Source of the DNA: CAZLQF01 sp964561545
GTDB lineage: Bacteria; Bacteroidota; Bacteroidia; CAILMK01; CAYYUA01
DNA length: 64,000 nt
Assembly (NCBI GenBank): GCA_964561545.1
Contig: CAZLQF010000010.1
Coordinates: 19,726 to 83,725 of the forward strand
Direction of reading: 5' to 3'
This document shows positions 1-9,887 of the stretch, one piece after another; the stretch's first letter is position 1; every line of letters begins with the position of its first letter. Both the position numbers and the translations under genes were made by a program. The notes under the pieces were generated by a model, which made no database searches, was not told the DNA's origin, and was given only the letters and a program-made list of their open reading frames with translations.

Positions 1-710
1 ATTAAATTATCCAGCTTAACTCCCTGCCTTATCAATGTTGACCTTATCGTAGCACGGTCTATGGTGGTATTGGCCCCAATCTCAACATTTTCCTCTATGA
101 TCACATTGCCCGTTTGAGGCATTTTTTTGAAAGTACCGTTATTCTGAGGAGCAAATCCAAAGCCATCAGAACCAATAACAACTCCCGAATGTATAATACA
201 TTGCTGCCCGATTTTAGTATTGTTGTAGATCCTTACGCCAGGATATATAACAGTGTTGGCCCCAATTTCACAATTTTCGCCTATAAAAGAGTTGGGGTAT
301 ATTTTAACATGATCTCCAATTTGGCTATGATCATCAACATAGGTATTAGCACCCACGTAAACATCCTGGCCCAAAGTCGCGGATGTAGCCCTATAAGCAT
401 TGGCCTCAATTCCCTTCCGTTCACCTGATGGGTGGTTGAATTGATCCATTAACGAGGAAAGGGTGGAATAAACATCTTCTACGTAAATAAGGGTAGGATT
501 GACTTCTTTTTCTGGCTTAAAATCTTTATGTAAAAGAACGGCCGATGCCTGCGTGGTATATAGATGGGCTTGGTATTTGGGATTGGATAAAAACGTAATA
601 GAACCTTGGGTTGCTTCATCTATTGGAGCAAAACCCTCAATCAGCACTTCCGAATCCCCCTCTACCTTTCCATTGATAAAATTGTTAAGTTCCTTGACCG
701 TAATTTCCAT
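1..710 (-). CDS. lpxD: UDP-3-O-acylglucosamine N-acyltransferase, 3' end outside the window
   Basis: This is the third enzyme of lipid A synthesis. It transfers a 3-hydroxyacyl chain from acyl-ACP to UDP-3-O-acylglucosamine in the cytoplasm. About 236 residues are visible of an expected 340 or so; the rest runs off the left edge. The N-terminal domain is followed by left-handed beta-helix hexapeptide repeats (IGANTV, IGENCEI, IGDHVKI) from about residue 100. The LpxD signatures GSDGFGFAP and TTIDRATI are present. The ATG at 708-710 lies 25 bases after the HD-protein stop, so the two genes probably form an operon. In many Bacteroidota lpxD is followed by lpxC-fabZ, which would lie outside this window. 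Confidence 0.93.
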   Translation of the reverse strand, partial: MEITVKELNNFINGKVEGDSEVLIEGFAPIDEATQGSITFLSNPKYQAHLYTTQASAVLLHKDFKPEKEVNPTLIYVEDVYSTLSSLMDQFNHPSGERKGIEANAYRATSATLGQDVYVGANTYVDDHSQIGDHVKIYPNSFIGENCEIGANTVIYPGVRIYNNTKIGQQCIIHSGVVIGSDGFGFAPQNNGTFKKMPQTGNVIIEENVEIGANTTIDRATIRSTLIRQGVKLDNL

Positions 711-735
711 TAATTCACGTTTGTTGCTTTTAAAC

Positions 736-1971
736 CTAATTAAGGGTAATCGCCCTTGGATAGCAAATAAAATGCTTTTCTACAGGCTTGCTCAATGCAA
801 ATATATTGTATTGATCCGATGCTTTTGCGATGTCCATAACCTCATTTTCCTTCATTAAGATATTGATGTTGGAATCCTCTTTGGGTATGTAGGCTTCATT
901 GGAGATGGTATTTGAAAAAACAAAATAATGGGCTTCATCTTCCGGGATTTTTAGCATTTGTGAAGCCTTAACCCTGAGATTGTCAATGTATTCTTTGCTG
1001 AAAGGAATATCCGAAATTTCAGTTTTAAGCAACCTTCTGTCAACTAAGTTTTGACAAAGCGTAGCCAATGTTTGGTCTTGGTGTTGAGTCCAGCACTTGA
1101 TTGAAACCATGAGGTCGTGATCATCTAAATCTGCAAAATTATCTAAAACTTTTTGATTTGTTCTAAAATCCGATTTGGTGATCTTATTGTAAAGGAAAAA
1201 TTTAAATGCGGGAGTGGCAAAAAGTTCCACATCTTGCTCAGCCAATGCTTGAGCTCGTTCCAGAATTTTAAGCAGTAATTTTTCAGCTGCAACCACTGTT
1301 TTGTGGAGGTAAACTTGCCAGTACATCAACCTCCTGGATACCAAAAATTTTTCAACGGAATAAATGCCTTTATGCTCCACGCAAAGCCTATCGTTATGGA
1401 CATTCATCATCTTGATGAGCCGCTCCAACCCGATCACGCCTTCCGAAACGCCTGTATAAAAGCTGTCGCGGGATAGATAATCGAGCCGGTCCACATCAAG
1501 TTGACTGGCAATTAGTTCATGTAAGAATTGATTACTCCTTGCATGATCAAAAATCTCAATGGCTTTTTCAAGTTGGTGGTTGAGGTTTTGATTAATAGAT
1601 CGCATGATGATACTGGATACCTCCTCGTGATCAACAGCTTTTACAATGCTTTTCTCAAGAGCATGTGAAAATGGCCCGTGCCCAATATCATGCAATAAAA
1701 TGGCAGCTTGAGCAGCTTCTTTTTCCGATTCGCTTATGTCAACACCTTTTTGCCTTAACGTGTCAATGGCATTGGTCATTAAATGAAAAGCCCCCATTGC
1801 ATGATGAAAGCGGGTGTGTAAAGCTCCGGGATAAACGAGGTCGGTTAATCCTAATTGTTTGATCCTTCTCATCCTTTGAAAGTAGGGATGCTCAATTAGT
1901 TCAAGGATAAAATTCTGAGGGACACTGATAAATCCATGAACTGGATCGTTGAATATTTTTACTTTACTCAA
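736..1971 (-). CDS. HD-domain phosphohydrolase (dGTPase-like family)
   Basis: This is a soluble 411-residue HD-superfamily metal-dependent phosphohydrolase. Visible metal-site residues are His56 (TRFHH), the His94-Asp95 doublet (LLHDIGHGPFSH), and Asp159 or Asp161 in SQLDVDRLDYLSRD. The opening IFNDPVHGFI is typical of the Bacteroidota family often annotated as a deoxyguanosinetriphosphate triphosphohydrolase-like protein. The substrate cannot be read from the sequence; a nucleotide or a nucleotide-derived signal is likely. The gene diverges from porX across 79 bases (1972-2050) and is followed closely by lpxD. The ATG at 1969-1971 gives the expected N-terminus. Confidence 0.88.
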   Translation of the reverse strand: MSKVKIFNDPVHGFISVPQNFILELIEHPYFQRMRRIKQLGLTDLVYPGALHTRFHHAMGAFHLMTNAIDTLRQKGVDISESEKEAAQAAILLHDIGHGPFSHALEKSIVKAVDHEEVSSIIMRSINQNLNHQLEKAIEIFDHARSNQFLHELIASQLDVDRLDYLSRDSFYTGVSEGVIGLERLIKMMNVHNDRLCVEHKGIYSVEKFLVSRRLMYWQVYLHKTVVAAEKLLLKILERAQALAEQDVELFATPAFKFFLYNKITKSDFRTNQKVLDNFADLDDHDLMVSIKCWTQHQDQTLATLCQNLVDRRLLKTEISDIPFSKEYIDNLRVKASQMLKIPEDEAHYFVFSNTISNEAYIPKEDSNINILMKENEVMDIAKASDQYNIFALSKPVEKHFICYPRAITLN

Positions 1972-2050
1972 ATTTCTAAGCTTTTGTATAATATTTGCGG
2001 GTTAAGATAGTTAAATTAACAAATAGTTAAAGACTTCAAATGTACTGATT

Positions 2051-3601
2051 ATGGATAAAATTAGAATCCTCTGGGCCGATGATGAGATCGATCTTCTCAA
2101 ACCTCATTTAATGTTCCTTGAAGAAAAAGGTTATGAAGTTCAAGGGGTCCAAAGCGGAGATGAGGCTTTGGATGAGATCAACAATAGCAACTTTGACCTA
2201 ATATTCCTTGATGAAAACATGCCGGGTAAAACGGGACTTGATGTCTTACCGGAGATCAAAAAATCCCGACCCAACATTCCAGTTGTCATGATCACAAAAA
2301 GCGAAACCGAGGATTTAATGGAAGATGCCATTGGATCGCAGATCTCTGATTACCTGATTAAGCCCGTCAATCCCAATCAAATTCTTCTTTCCATAAAAAA
2401 GCAATTGGACAACCGGAGACTGGTTAGTGAAAAAATAACTCAGTCATACCAACAAGATTTTCAGAACCTCTCAATGCGGGTAAATGAAAAAATGAATTTT
2501 GAAGAGTGGAAAGAAGTTTATAAAAGCCTAACATATTGGGATCTGGAACTTGAAAAATCAGAAGATCCCAACATGCAGGAGATATTGGCCACCCAAAAAA
2601 GTGATGCCAATGCCAATTTTTCCAAGTTCATCATAGACCATTACCAGGATTGGCTTCATCAACCTGAAGAAGCGCCCATTATGTCCCAAAATTTGCTCAA
2701 CCATAAGGTGCTACCCCACCTGGAATCCAACAAGCCTACTGTTTTATTGGTATTGGACAATTTTAGGTACGATCAGTGGAAAGCCATTGAACCCAAGTTT
2801 AATGAATTGTTCAATGTAAAAGAAGATGACCTCTATTACAGCATCTTGCCCACCGCTACCAATTATGCGAGAAATTCCATGTTTTCTGGTCTTTTACCCC
2901 TTGATATCCAGAAACGCTTCCCGGATTGGTGGTTAAGCGATGAAGAAAAAGGTGGCAAAAACCAGCATGAGGAGGATTTTTTGCAAGATTACTTCAGCCG
3001 TAAGCAAATGGATATTAAATTTAGTTACAACAAGATTACCAAGCATGAGAATGGAAAAGAGCTGGCTGAGAATGTTAACAACCTAATGAACAACGACCTG
3101 ATCGTAGTGGTCTACAATTTTATTGACTTAATGTCCCATGTAAGAACAGAGATGGAAGTACTCAAGGAATTGGCAGAAGATGAAGCTGCTTATCGCTCCC
3201 TTACGCGCTCATGGTTTGAACACTCGCCGTTGTATGACCTCCTTAAGCAATTTTCACAAAGAGATATCAACTTTGTAGTAACTACCGATCATGGTTCGAT
3301 CCGGGTAAAACATCCCTCCAAAGTAGTAGGCGATAAAAATACCACTACCAACCTAAGGTATAAACAGGGTAAAAGCTTAAACTATAACAAAAAGGATGTT
3401 TATGCAGTGAAAGAGCCTAAAGAAGCCTTTCTGCCCAAACCGCATGTAAGTTCGGCCTACATCTTTGGCAAAGAGGACTTTTATTTTGTTTACCCCAACA
3501 ACTACAATTATTTTGTCAACTTTTTCAAAAACACTTTCCAGCATGGCGGTATTTCCCTTGAGGAAATGCTGGTACCTGTAATAACGATGGAAAATAAGTG
3601 A
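2051..3601 (+). CDS. porX: PorX-type response regulator with PglZ phosphodiesterase domain
   Basis: Residues 1-120 form a receiver domain with the acidic pair Asp10-Asp11, the phospho-acceptor Asp54 (LIFLDENMPG), Thr82 and Lys104. A helical linker follows. From about residue 205 there is a PglZ/alkaline-phosphatase fold with candidate metal ligands Asp236 (LVLDNFRYD), Thr268 (LPTAT), Asp359/His363 (FIDLMSH) and Asp413-His414 (TTDHGS). In Porphyromonas and Flavobacterium PorX controls the type IX secretion system, and its PglZ domain hydrolyses (cyclic) oligonucleotides. The length of 516 residues fits the family. The partner kinase PorY is not in the window. The stop codon is separated from the tsaE ATG by one base, so translation is probably coupled. 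Confidence 0.93.
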   Translation: MDKIRILWADDEIDLLKPHLMFLEEKGYEVQGVQSGDEALDEINNSNFDLIFLDENMPGKTGLDVLPEIKKSRPNIPVVMITKSETEDLMEDAIGSQISDYLIKPVNPNQILLSIKKQLDNRRLVSEKITQSYQQDFQNLSMRVNEKMNFEEWKEVYKSLTYWDLELEKSEDPNMQEILATQKSDANANFSKFIIDHYQDWLHQPEEAPIMSQNLLNHKVLPHLESNKPTVLLVLDNFRYDQWKAIEPKFNELFNVKEDDLYYSILPTATNYARNSMFSGLLPLDIQKRFPDWWLSDEEKGGKNQHEEDFLQDYFSRKQMDIKFSYNKITKHENGKELAENVNNLMNNDLIVVVYNFIDLMSHVRTEMEVLKELAEDEAAYRSLTRSWFEHSPLYDLLKQFSQRDINFVVTTDHGSIRVKHPSKVVGDKNTTTNLRYKQGKSLNYNKKDVYAVKEPKEAFLPKPHVSSAYIFGKEDFYFVYPNNYNYFVNFFKNTFQHGGISLEEMLVPVITMENK

Positions 3602-3602
3602 A

Positions 3603-4019
3603 ATGGCCACCACCTGGACCGCCTATTATCTGAATGACTTAGACCAAATTGCCAAATCCCTAATCGATCAATTTCCCCAAGGAAAGTTTGCCATTTATGG
3701 GGAACTTGGGGCCGGCAAAACAGCTTTAGTTAAATCGTTTGGGAAGCTACTCAACATCGAGGAGGATATAGCAAGTCCTTCTTTCTCCATCCTTAATGAA
3801 TACCAAACCCCCGTTGGCAACTTTTATCATCTCGATTTTTACCGTTTATCTACAGCAGAAGAAGTTTTTGACCTGGGTTATGAAGAATACATTCACGACC
3901 ATGCATGGATTTTTATTGAATGGCCTGAGTTGATTGAGGATCTATTGCCAAAGGAATTTGTAAAAATAACAATCCAAGTGGATGAACTCAGCCAACGGCA
4001 TTTTGTGGTAAACCAATAA
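3603..4019 (+). CDS. tsaE: tRNA threonylcarbamoyladenosine biosynthesis ATPase
   Basis: TsaE is the ATPase partner of the TsaB/TsaD complex that makes the t6A modification at position 37 of ANN-decoding tRNAs. The 138-residue length is typical. The P-loop GELGAGKT spans residues 33-40, followed by the family motifs SPSFSILNEY, HLDFYRL and IEWPE. The ATG lies one base after the porX stop codon, so the gene depends on the porX transcript. ald follows 34 bases downstream on the same strand. Confidence 0.95.
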   Translation: MATTWTAYYLNDLDQIAKSLIDQFPQGKFAIYGELGAGKTALVKSFGKLLNIEEDIASPSFSILNEYQTPVGNFYHLDFYRLSTAEEVFDLGYEEYIHDHAWIFIEWPELIEDLLPKEFVKITIQVDELSQRHFVVNQ

Positions 4020-4053
4020 AAATTCGTAATTTTTGCTTTAATAAAAAGGAAAC

Positions 4054-5280
4054 ATGGCGGAAAAACAGCAATCTGAATTTTATCAACTGGCAAAAGAAGC
4101 CGTAACCTACCCCCAAGAATCTCCGGCTAAAGTTAAGAAAGGTAGCAACCCTTTGAGCATTGGTGTACCTAAAGAATCTTCATACCAGGAAAATCGCATT
4201 GGGTTAACCCCAGAGGCAGTTAGCCTTTTGGTTGCAAATGGCCACGAAGTGACCATTGAAACCGGTGCCGGGGAAGAAGCCAAATTCACCGACCATGAAT
4301 TCAGTGATGTAGGAGCCATGATTGCTTATGAACGCCAAAAGGTGTTTAAATGCGATATCGTTATAAAGGTAGCATTTCCCACAGATGAAGAAATCAACCT
4401 CATGGACATGGGGCAAACCCTCATTTCAGCCCTCCATGTACCTATGCTCAAAGAATCCCAGATACGTAACCTGATTAAAAAAAAGGTTACTGCCATCTGC
4501 TTTGAATTCCTTAAGGACGAATACAACCATTTTCCGGTTATCCAGTCGATGAGTGAGATAGCTGGAAGCGCAGCCATCCTGATCGGTGCTGAATACCTTA
4601 CCAATTTTACGCATGGCAAAGGAGTGATGCTTGGTGGCATTTCGGGCGTACCACCATCAGATGTTTTAATACTTGGTGCTGGAACAGTTGGGCAAAATGC
4701 TGCACGTGCTGCCATTGGATTAGGTGCTGAAGTTAAAGTTTTTGATAAATCCTTGTTTAAGCTTCGCAGGCTTAAAGATTCCTTGGCTACAAACGTATAT
4801 ACCTCCATTACCCATCCCGATAATGTGCAACATGCGTTAAAAAGTGCTGATGTTGCCATCGGTGCTATCCGTACAGAAAAAGGAAGAACACCCTGTCTTG
4901 TTAGCCAGGAAATGGTGAGCAACATGAAACCAGGATCGGTTGTGGTGGATGTTAGCATTGACCAGGGTGGATGCTTTGAAACATCGGAAATAACCACCCA
5001 TACCGATCCAATCTACATCAATCACGATGTGATCCATTATTGTGTTCCCAACATCCCTTCTCGTGTAGCCCGAACCGCTTCTAAAGCCTTGAGCAACATT
5101 TTTGCCTCGATCCTAATAGATATTGGTGAACTCGGGGGTATTCAGAATTACCTCTGGGAGAAAGAGGGTGTAAGGCATGGCGTTTACATCTATAAAGGCA
5201 ACCTTACTTACCAATTCTTAGGGGAACGGTTTAATATTTCTACCAAGGAAATTGACCTTTTGATTGCTGCTCATATTTAG
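4054..5280 (+). CDS. ald: Alanine dehydrogenase / PNT-family oxidoreductase
   Basis: Residues 33-180 are the AlaDH/PNT N-terminal domain, beginning SIGVPKE and containing ENRIGLTPEAV. A Rossmann domain follows with GAGTVG at 208-213 and VFD after the second strand, which suggests NAD binding. The predicted reaction is reversible oxidative deamination of L-alanine to pyruvate and ammonia. The protein carries about 33 extra N-terminal residues compared with Bacillus or Mycobacterium Ald, as is usual for the Bacteroidota form. The gene is last in the porX-tsaE-ald run. A distant NAD(P) transhydrogenase alpha function is less likely because the protein is full length and stands alone. Confidence 0.85.
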   Translation: MAEKQQSEFYQLAKEAVTYPQESPAKVKKGSNPLSIGVPKESSYQENRIGLTPEAVSLLVANGHEVTIETGAGEEAKFTDHEFSDVGAMIAYERQKVFKCDIVIKVAFPTDEEINLMDMGQTLISALHVPMLKESQIRNLIKKKVTAICFEFLKDEYNHFPVIQSMSEIAGSAAILIGAEYLTNFTHGKGVMLGGISGVPPSDVLILGAGTVGQNAARAAIGLGAEVKVFDKSLFKLRRLKDSLATNVYTSITHPDNVQHALKSADVAIGAIRTEKGRTPCLVSQEMVSNMKPGSVVVDVSIDQGGCFETSEITTHTDPIYINHDVIHYCVPNIPSRVARTASKALSNIFASILIDIGELGGIQNYLWEKEGVRHGVYIYKGNLTYQFLGERFNISTKEIDLLIAAHI

Positions 5281-5363
5281 CGTAAAGCCGAAAATCAAGT
5301 TTCAATTAGTCAATTAGATCCACTATCAGGAAACCGTGACCTTTAAGCTCTGCCCTAATGAAA

Positions 5364-8300
5364 TTACGCTTCTTCTGATTCATTGTAAAAATCCTTCAAA
5401 TATAAATAGAAAGTGGTACCCTGATCGACTTGGCTATCAATTTCAACTTTGCCACCCAATGACTCCACTTGGGATTTAATAAGGTAAAGCCCCATTCCCT
5501 TACCGGATTTGTTTAAATGGAATCGCTTGTAAAGATTGAATACTTGATCCTTATGTTGTTTAAGGTCTATGCCCAATCCATTGTCGGTTACGGTGAGGCA
5601 AACATAACCATTGGATCTTACAGTTTCGAACATAATGTGGGGTTGCCGCTTGGGGGAGCGGTATTTGATAGCATTGGAAAGGAGGTTGTGCATAATGCTT
5701 TCCATGAAAGACTTTAGGTAGTAAATCTCAGGAGCCTTTGAGAAATCCGCTTTTACAATGGCATTGGTCTCATTAAGCTGGTTTTCAGAATAATCCTTCG
5801 CTTTGTTAAAGAGTTTTTCAAACTCAATCTTTTCTTTAGGCTGGCTAACTTCTTTTTTCTTCGCGACAATATCAACGAGATCGTTCAGCGTCTCATTAAG
5901 TTGATCCACCGATTTGGTAATTTTGTTGAAAACAAATTTGTTATTTTCATTTTTTAATTCTGAAGTGTCAAAGAATTCTAAAAGACTCTCAAGATTGACT
6001 ACCGGTGCCCTAAGATTATGCGAAGTAACATAAGCAAATTGTTCGAGTTCTGCATTGGACCGCAGCAGTTCATTGGAATGCTTTTTCAGGTCTTCTTCAG
6101 CTTGCTTCCTTTCGGAGATGTCCACATAAATACCAAAAATGCTAATGGTTTTACCTTCCAAAAAAACCGGAACGCCATATATGAGGACCGGAATTAAGTT
6201 GCCGGCTTGATCCACACGTACCGACTCTACATGACGAGTTTTTCCATCCATCGTATTCTTAGAAATTGCTGTTGCCTCTTCTTGGTACTCTTCCGGCACA
6301 ATGAGGTTATTGATTTTATTCCCTTCAACCTCTCTTTTATCATATTTAAAGATCTCGCAAAAGCCCTCATTGCAAGATTGAACGTTATATTCCTCATCCA
6401 ACCTAACGATGCCTACCGGTGCATTTTGGAACAACTGCCGGAACAAGGCCTCATTTAGCTTAAGGGATTCATACATTTGTTTTTGCTCTGTGGTATCTTC
6501 AACCACGCCTAAAACTTGCGTTACATTGCCTTCTTCATCACGACTAAACACGATATCCTTATTAAGCAACCATACCCAATGACCATTTTTATGTTTAATT
6601 CTATATTCCAGCGTATTGACCTCATTATCTGCCAATTGCAAATTTTCCCGGTGATGCTGCTTGATGGCATCAATGTCATCCGGATGGCAAATGGACCTTA
6701 AGTTCTGTTCAATTGTTTTTATTTCTTCCTCGTTGTAACCCAAGTTGTCAATGATCCTCCTATTGTAATAGATCATTTGCTCCTGGCGGTAGTCATAAAT
6801 ATGGATGGTACTGGGCGATTGTTCGGTAACGCTTTCTATGAATTTTCGTTGCTCAATAAGTTCGAATTCAACGTTCTTTTTTTCAGTAACATCCAACACT
6901 GAACTTAGCACTTGCTTGATCGACCCATTTTCATCCCTTTTAAAAGGGGTATCCTGTACCATCATCCATTTCCAATTGCCCCATTTGGTCTTCATTCTGA
7001 ATTCTACTTCATTCACCTCTCCATCCTTGAGCGTCTGATTTTTTTGACTGGCTTGGTAGACCTTTTCTAAATCATCAGGATGAAATAAATCCGCTATGCC
7101 ATTCTCCATCTGGTCAATCTCCTCCCTGCTGTACCCAAGGCCGTTTTCTAAACGCTGGCTTACATAAACAAATTGATTCAATTGATAATCGTAAACATGG
7201 ATTAGATTGGGAGAACTGGTAACCACTTTTTCAATAAAGTATTGGTTTTCCTTTAATTGTTGTTCCGTCTTTTTACGCTCGTCTATATCCTGAATTGTTC
7301 CCATTATCTGGATTACATTGCCGTTTTCATCTCTTTTAAAAGGCGTATCAGAACTTAAGAACCATTTATATTGCCCATCCTTGGTTTTGGCCCTGAACTC
7401 TACATGGTTAACCTCGCCATCCTTTAGCTTCAGATTGGTTTCATAATTCTCTTTAACTAAGGAAGCATCTTCAGGGTGAAGTAAATCCCCAACAAGGTTT
7501 TCAAACTTGTTAATTTGGTCGATGGTATAACCTATCAGGTCTTTTACGCGATCATTGCTGTAGACATATTTCATTTCATTGTAGTCGGTTACCGTTATTG
7601 CATTCGGAGAATTTCTGGTAATTTCTTCAATGAAATGTTGCTTTTCGATGAGGTCCTCTTGAGCCTTTTTCCTTTCAGTAATATCAAGGATTGTTCCTAT
7701 AATGGCAGGTTTGCCGTGATAGGTAATCCTGGAACCAAACAATTCAGCATGCCTTAGCTCCCCCTGTTTGGTATAAAAACGGAATTCATAATGCTCTCCT
7801 TCAGAAACCCCACTTTCCCGAGCATTGATCTTTTCTTGCATTTTTTGTTGATCTTCGGGATGCGCAATTTCAAATGGGCTCTTTCCTTTGATTTCATCAA
7901 GCGGATAGCCAGTAATTTCTGCAACTTTGGGATTGGCATATTGCATTTGCCCTTCCTGATACATATAAACCCCGACAAGGGATTGCTCAGTAAAGGTGCG
8001 GAAAGTTTCCTCTGATTCTCTTAAGCGCTCAATGGCCAGCCTTTTTTCAGTAACATCCTGTAAACTTCCACCAACTTTATAAAAATGATTGCCTTCATAA
8101 AATGGCTTACCGATGGCTCTTACCCAGAGCATTTGCCCTTGAGCATTCCAAAATTTAAGTTCTAAGTCAAAAGATTTGCCATGGGTTACTAAATCATCAT
8201 AAGCTTTCCGAATGAGGGGCTGATGATGAGGATCATAGAAGGAAATGGCTTTTTCTTGGGTGATCTCCTCATTCAAACCCAGTCCGTATAATTCATGCAC

Positions 8301-9887
8301 TTTTTTGCTAAAGAAAAATTCATTTTTAGCCAATGAAAAGCTCCAACCGCCAATGGTAGCAATATCCTGGGTTTCCTCCAAAAGCTCTCTTAAGTTTTGC
8401 TCCTCGGTAACATCCCTTGAAATAGACTGAAATTGGATGATATGGCCTTCTTCGTTAAGAACCGGAAAAACATGAGCTTCGACCCAAATATATTGTCCTT
8501 CACTATGCATTATGCGGTAACGGGCCTTTTTGGTTTCTTGCCCTTGCAAAAGACCTTCGTGGATGCTTGCCAGGTAATTATGATCTTGGGGATGTATGTA
8601 ATCATAAGGGGATGCCCCAATGATACTTTCAGGTTTAACGCCAACAAGTTGTTCAACGGATGGAGAAGCATATGTAAAATTCGCATCCAAATCGTGCAGC
8701 GCAATTAAGTCCCTGCTATTTTCAGCAATCATCCTGAAAAGTTGCTCACTTTCCTTTAATTCCCTTTCTGCCCGCTTTCTTTGGGTTATATCTATTACAA
8801 TGGCCTGGACGGCATTTTTACCTTGATAAGTGATGGGAATACCTACAATTTCACCATCTATTTCTTTGCCATCATTGGTTACAAAAACTTCTTCAACCGG
8901 TTCAACGTCATAGCCTTGTTCTAACTGATTTACCCGCTCGTGAGCTATTTCCAAATAATCCTTTCTGACAAAATCAAACAAATTAAACCCAAAAAACCTT
9001 GAAGCTTGATCAAAGCCGAAAATGTTGGCTGCTTCCTCGTTGGCATATAAAACATCACCTTGCTTATGAATGAACATGCCAACAGGGGCATTTTCTATTA
9101 AACGCCTAAAGCGGTACTCACTCTCTTTTAATTGTTCCTCTAATTTTCGTTGTTCTGTAACATCCCTTTGGACGGCTAAATAATGCGTAACTACCCCTTC
9201 ATCATTTTTTAAAGGATAAATTTCCCATTGCAAAACAAATTCGGAACCATCTTTACGGTAATTAATGGTTTCTCCTATAAAGGTTTGGTTTTTTTTAAGA
9301 TTACGATCAATGGAATTTAGTACACGCTCATCTGTTTTAGGACCTTGAAACATACGGGGCGTCTTACCAATAACCTCGCTTGGTTGATAGCCAAACAAGG
9401 CTGTAAAACCCGGATTGACAAAACGTATTACATACCCATCTTCTCCCTTATTGGCATCAGTAATGATAAAAGATTCTTTGGTTTGGTTGAATGCTTTTAT
9501 CAAAATATCATAATCAGGCTCATTTGCTTGATTAGGCACTGGCTTTTCGGGATCTATCTTCAACCAACCGCCTTGGAATGTTTCATATTGAACAATTGGC
9601 TGTATTTCAACCCAATAGCTTCCGGTCATCGTACCCAATTGTAAATTAAAAGTTTCCTTGATTCCTGTCCCTTTTTTAAGGGCTTCGGTATAACTGGTGG
9701 GCTCCCATGACTGGATCAAATCGGATATTTGGCAACCTTTCAAAGATTCCAATTCCTTATCGGCATGGCTTAACACAACTTGATTTCCATAAACAACGTA
9801 AAATGAGGCATCAAACACCAAAATACCTTCAGAAAATTGGTCAATAGCCTTTTGAACCAAGCTTTCATTAGAAATAACCTCCTCCAT
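5364..9887 (-). CDS. Giant soluble hybrid-free histidine kinase with ten PAS domains
   Basis: This 1507-residue sensor kinase has no membrane segment and no receiver domain. Ten PAS modules start near residues 10, 129, 256, 380, 503, 625, 749, 881, 1011 and 1149, and most end in the PAC-type linker DITERK or a variant. The kinase core carries the phospho-acceptor His1290 (TSHNLRAP), an N-box (NLLSNAIKY), a G1 box (DNGLGID) and a G2 box (GKGMGLYL). PAS2 contains FQGPKTDE, close to the LOV signature, but the flavin-adduct cysteine of NCRFLQ is replaced (PRMFQG), so it is not a photoactive LOV domain. PAS7 to PAS9 are near-copies of each other. No response regulator gene is adjacent. The cognate signal and output are unknown. 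Confidence 0.92.
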   Translation of the reverse strand: MEEVISNESLVQKAIDQFSEGILVFDASFYVVYGNQVVLSHADKELESLKGCQISDLIQSWEPTSYTEALKKGTGIKETFNLQLGTMTGSYWVEIQPIVQYETFQGGWLKIDPEKPVPNQANEPDYDILIKAFNQTKESFIITDANKGEDGYVIRFVNPGFTALFGYQPSEVIGKTPRMFQGPKTDERVLNSIDRNLKKNQTFIGETINYRKDGSEFVLQWEIYPLKNDEGVVTHYLAVQRDVTEQRKLEEQLKESEYRFRRLIENAPVGMFIHKQGDVLYANEEAANIFGFDQASRFFGFNLFDFVRKDYLEIAHERVNQLEQGYDVEPVEEVFVTNDGKEIDGEIVGIPITYQGKNAVQAIVIDITQRKRAERELKESEQLFRMIAENSRDLIALHDLDANFTYASPSVEQLVGVKPESIIGASPYDYIHPQDHNYLASIHEGLLQGQETKKARYRIMHSEGQYIWVEAHVFPVLNEEGHIIQFQSISRDVTEEQNLRELLEETQDIATIGGWSFSLAKNEFFFSKKVHELYGLGLNEEITQEKAISFYDPHHQPLIRKAYDDLVTHGKSFDLELKFWNAQGQMLWVRAIGKPFYEGNHFYKVGGSLQDVTEKRLAIERLRESEETFRTFTEQSLVGVYMYQEGQMQYANPKVAEITGYPLDEIKGKSPFEIAHPEDQQKMQEKINARESGVSEGEHYEFRFYTKQGELRHAELFGSRITYHGKPAIIGTILDITERKKAQEDLIEKQHFIEEITRNSPNAITVTDYNEMKYVYSNDRVKDLIGYTIDQINKFENLVGDLLHPEDASLVKENYETNLKLKDGEVNHVEFRAKTKDGQYKWFLSSDTPFKRDENGNVIQIMGTIQDIDERKKTEQQLKENQYFIEKVVTSSPNLIHVYDYQLNQFVYVSQRLENGLGYSREEIDQMENGIADLFHPDDLEKVYQASQKNQTLKDGEVNEVEFRMKTKWGNWKWMMVQDTPFKRDENGSIKQVLSSVLDVTEKKNVEFELIEQRKFIESVTEQSPSTIHIYDYRQEQMIYYNRRIIDNLGYNEEEIKTIEQNLRSICHPDDIDAIKQHHRENLQLADNEVNTLEYRIKHKNGHWVWLLNKDIVFSRDEEGNVTQVLGVVEDTTEQKQMYESLKLNEALFRQLFQNAPVGIVRLDEEYNVQSCNEGFCEIFKYDKREVEGNKINNLIVPEEYQEEATAISKNTMDGKTRHVESVRVDQAGNLIPVLIYGVPVFLEGKTISIFGIYVDISERKQAEEDLKKHSNELLRSNAELEQFAYVTSHNLRAPVVNLESLLEFFDTSELKNENNKFVFNKITKSVDQLNETLNDLVDIVAKKKEVSQPKEKIEFEKLFNKAKDYSENQLNETNAIVKADFSKAPEIYYLKSFMESIMHNLLSNAIKYRSPKRQPHIMFETVRSNGYVCLTVTDNGLGIDLKQHKDQVFNLYKRFHLNKSGKGMGLYLIKSQVESLGGKVEIDSQVDQGTTFYLYLKDFYNESEEA

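Noticed and set aside
4326..4997. A 223-codon open frame opposite ald
   Set aside because: It lies wholly within a well-supported alanine dehydrogenase gene and has no recognisable domain; it follows the codon pattern of the sense gene.
6800..7660. CRISPR-like regular repeats
   Set aside because: The repetition about every 390 bases is coding duplication of PAS domains, not a repeat-spacer array; no CRISPR array or cas gene was seen anywhere.
9330..9500. Blue-light receptor in PAS2
   Set aside because: The flavin-adduct cysteine of LOV domains is absent, so only a LOV-like PAS domain is claimed.
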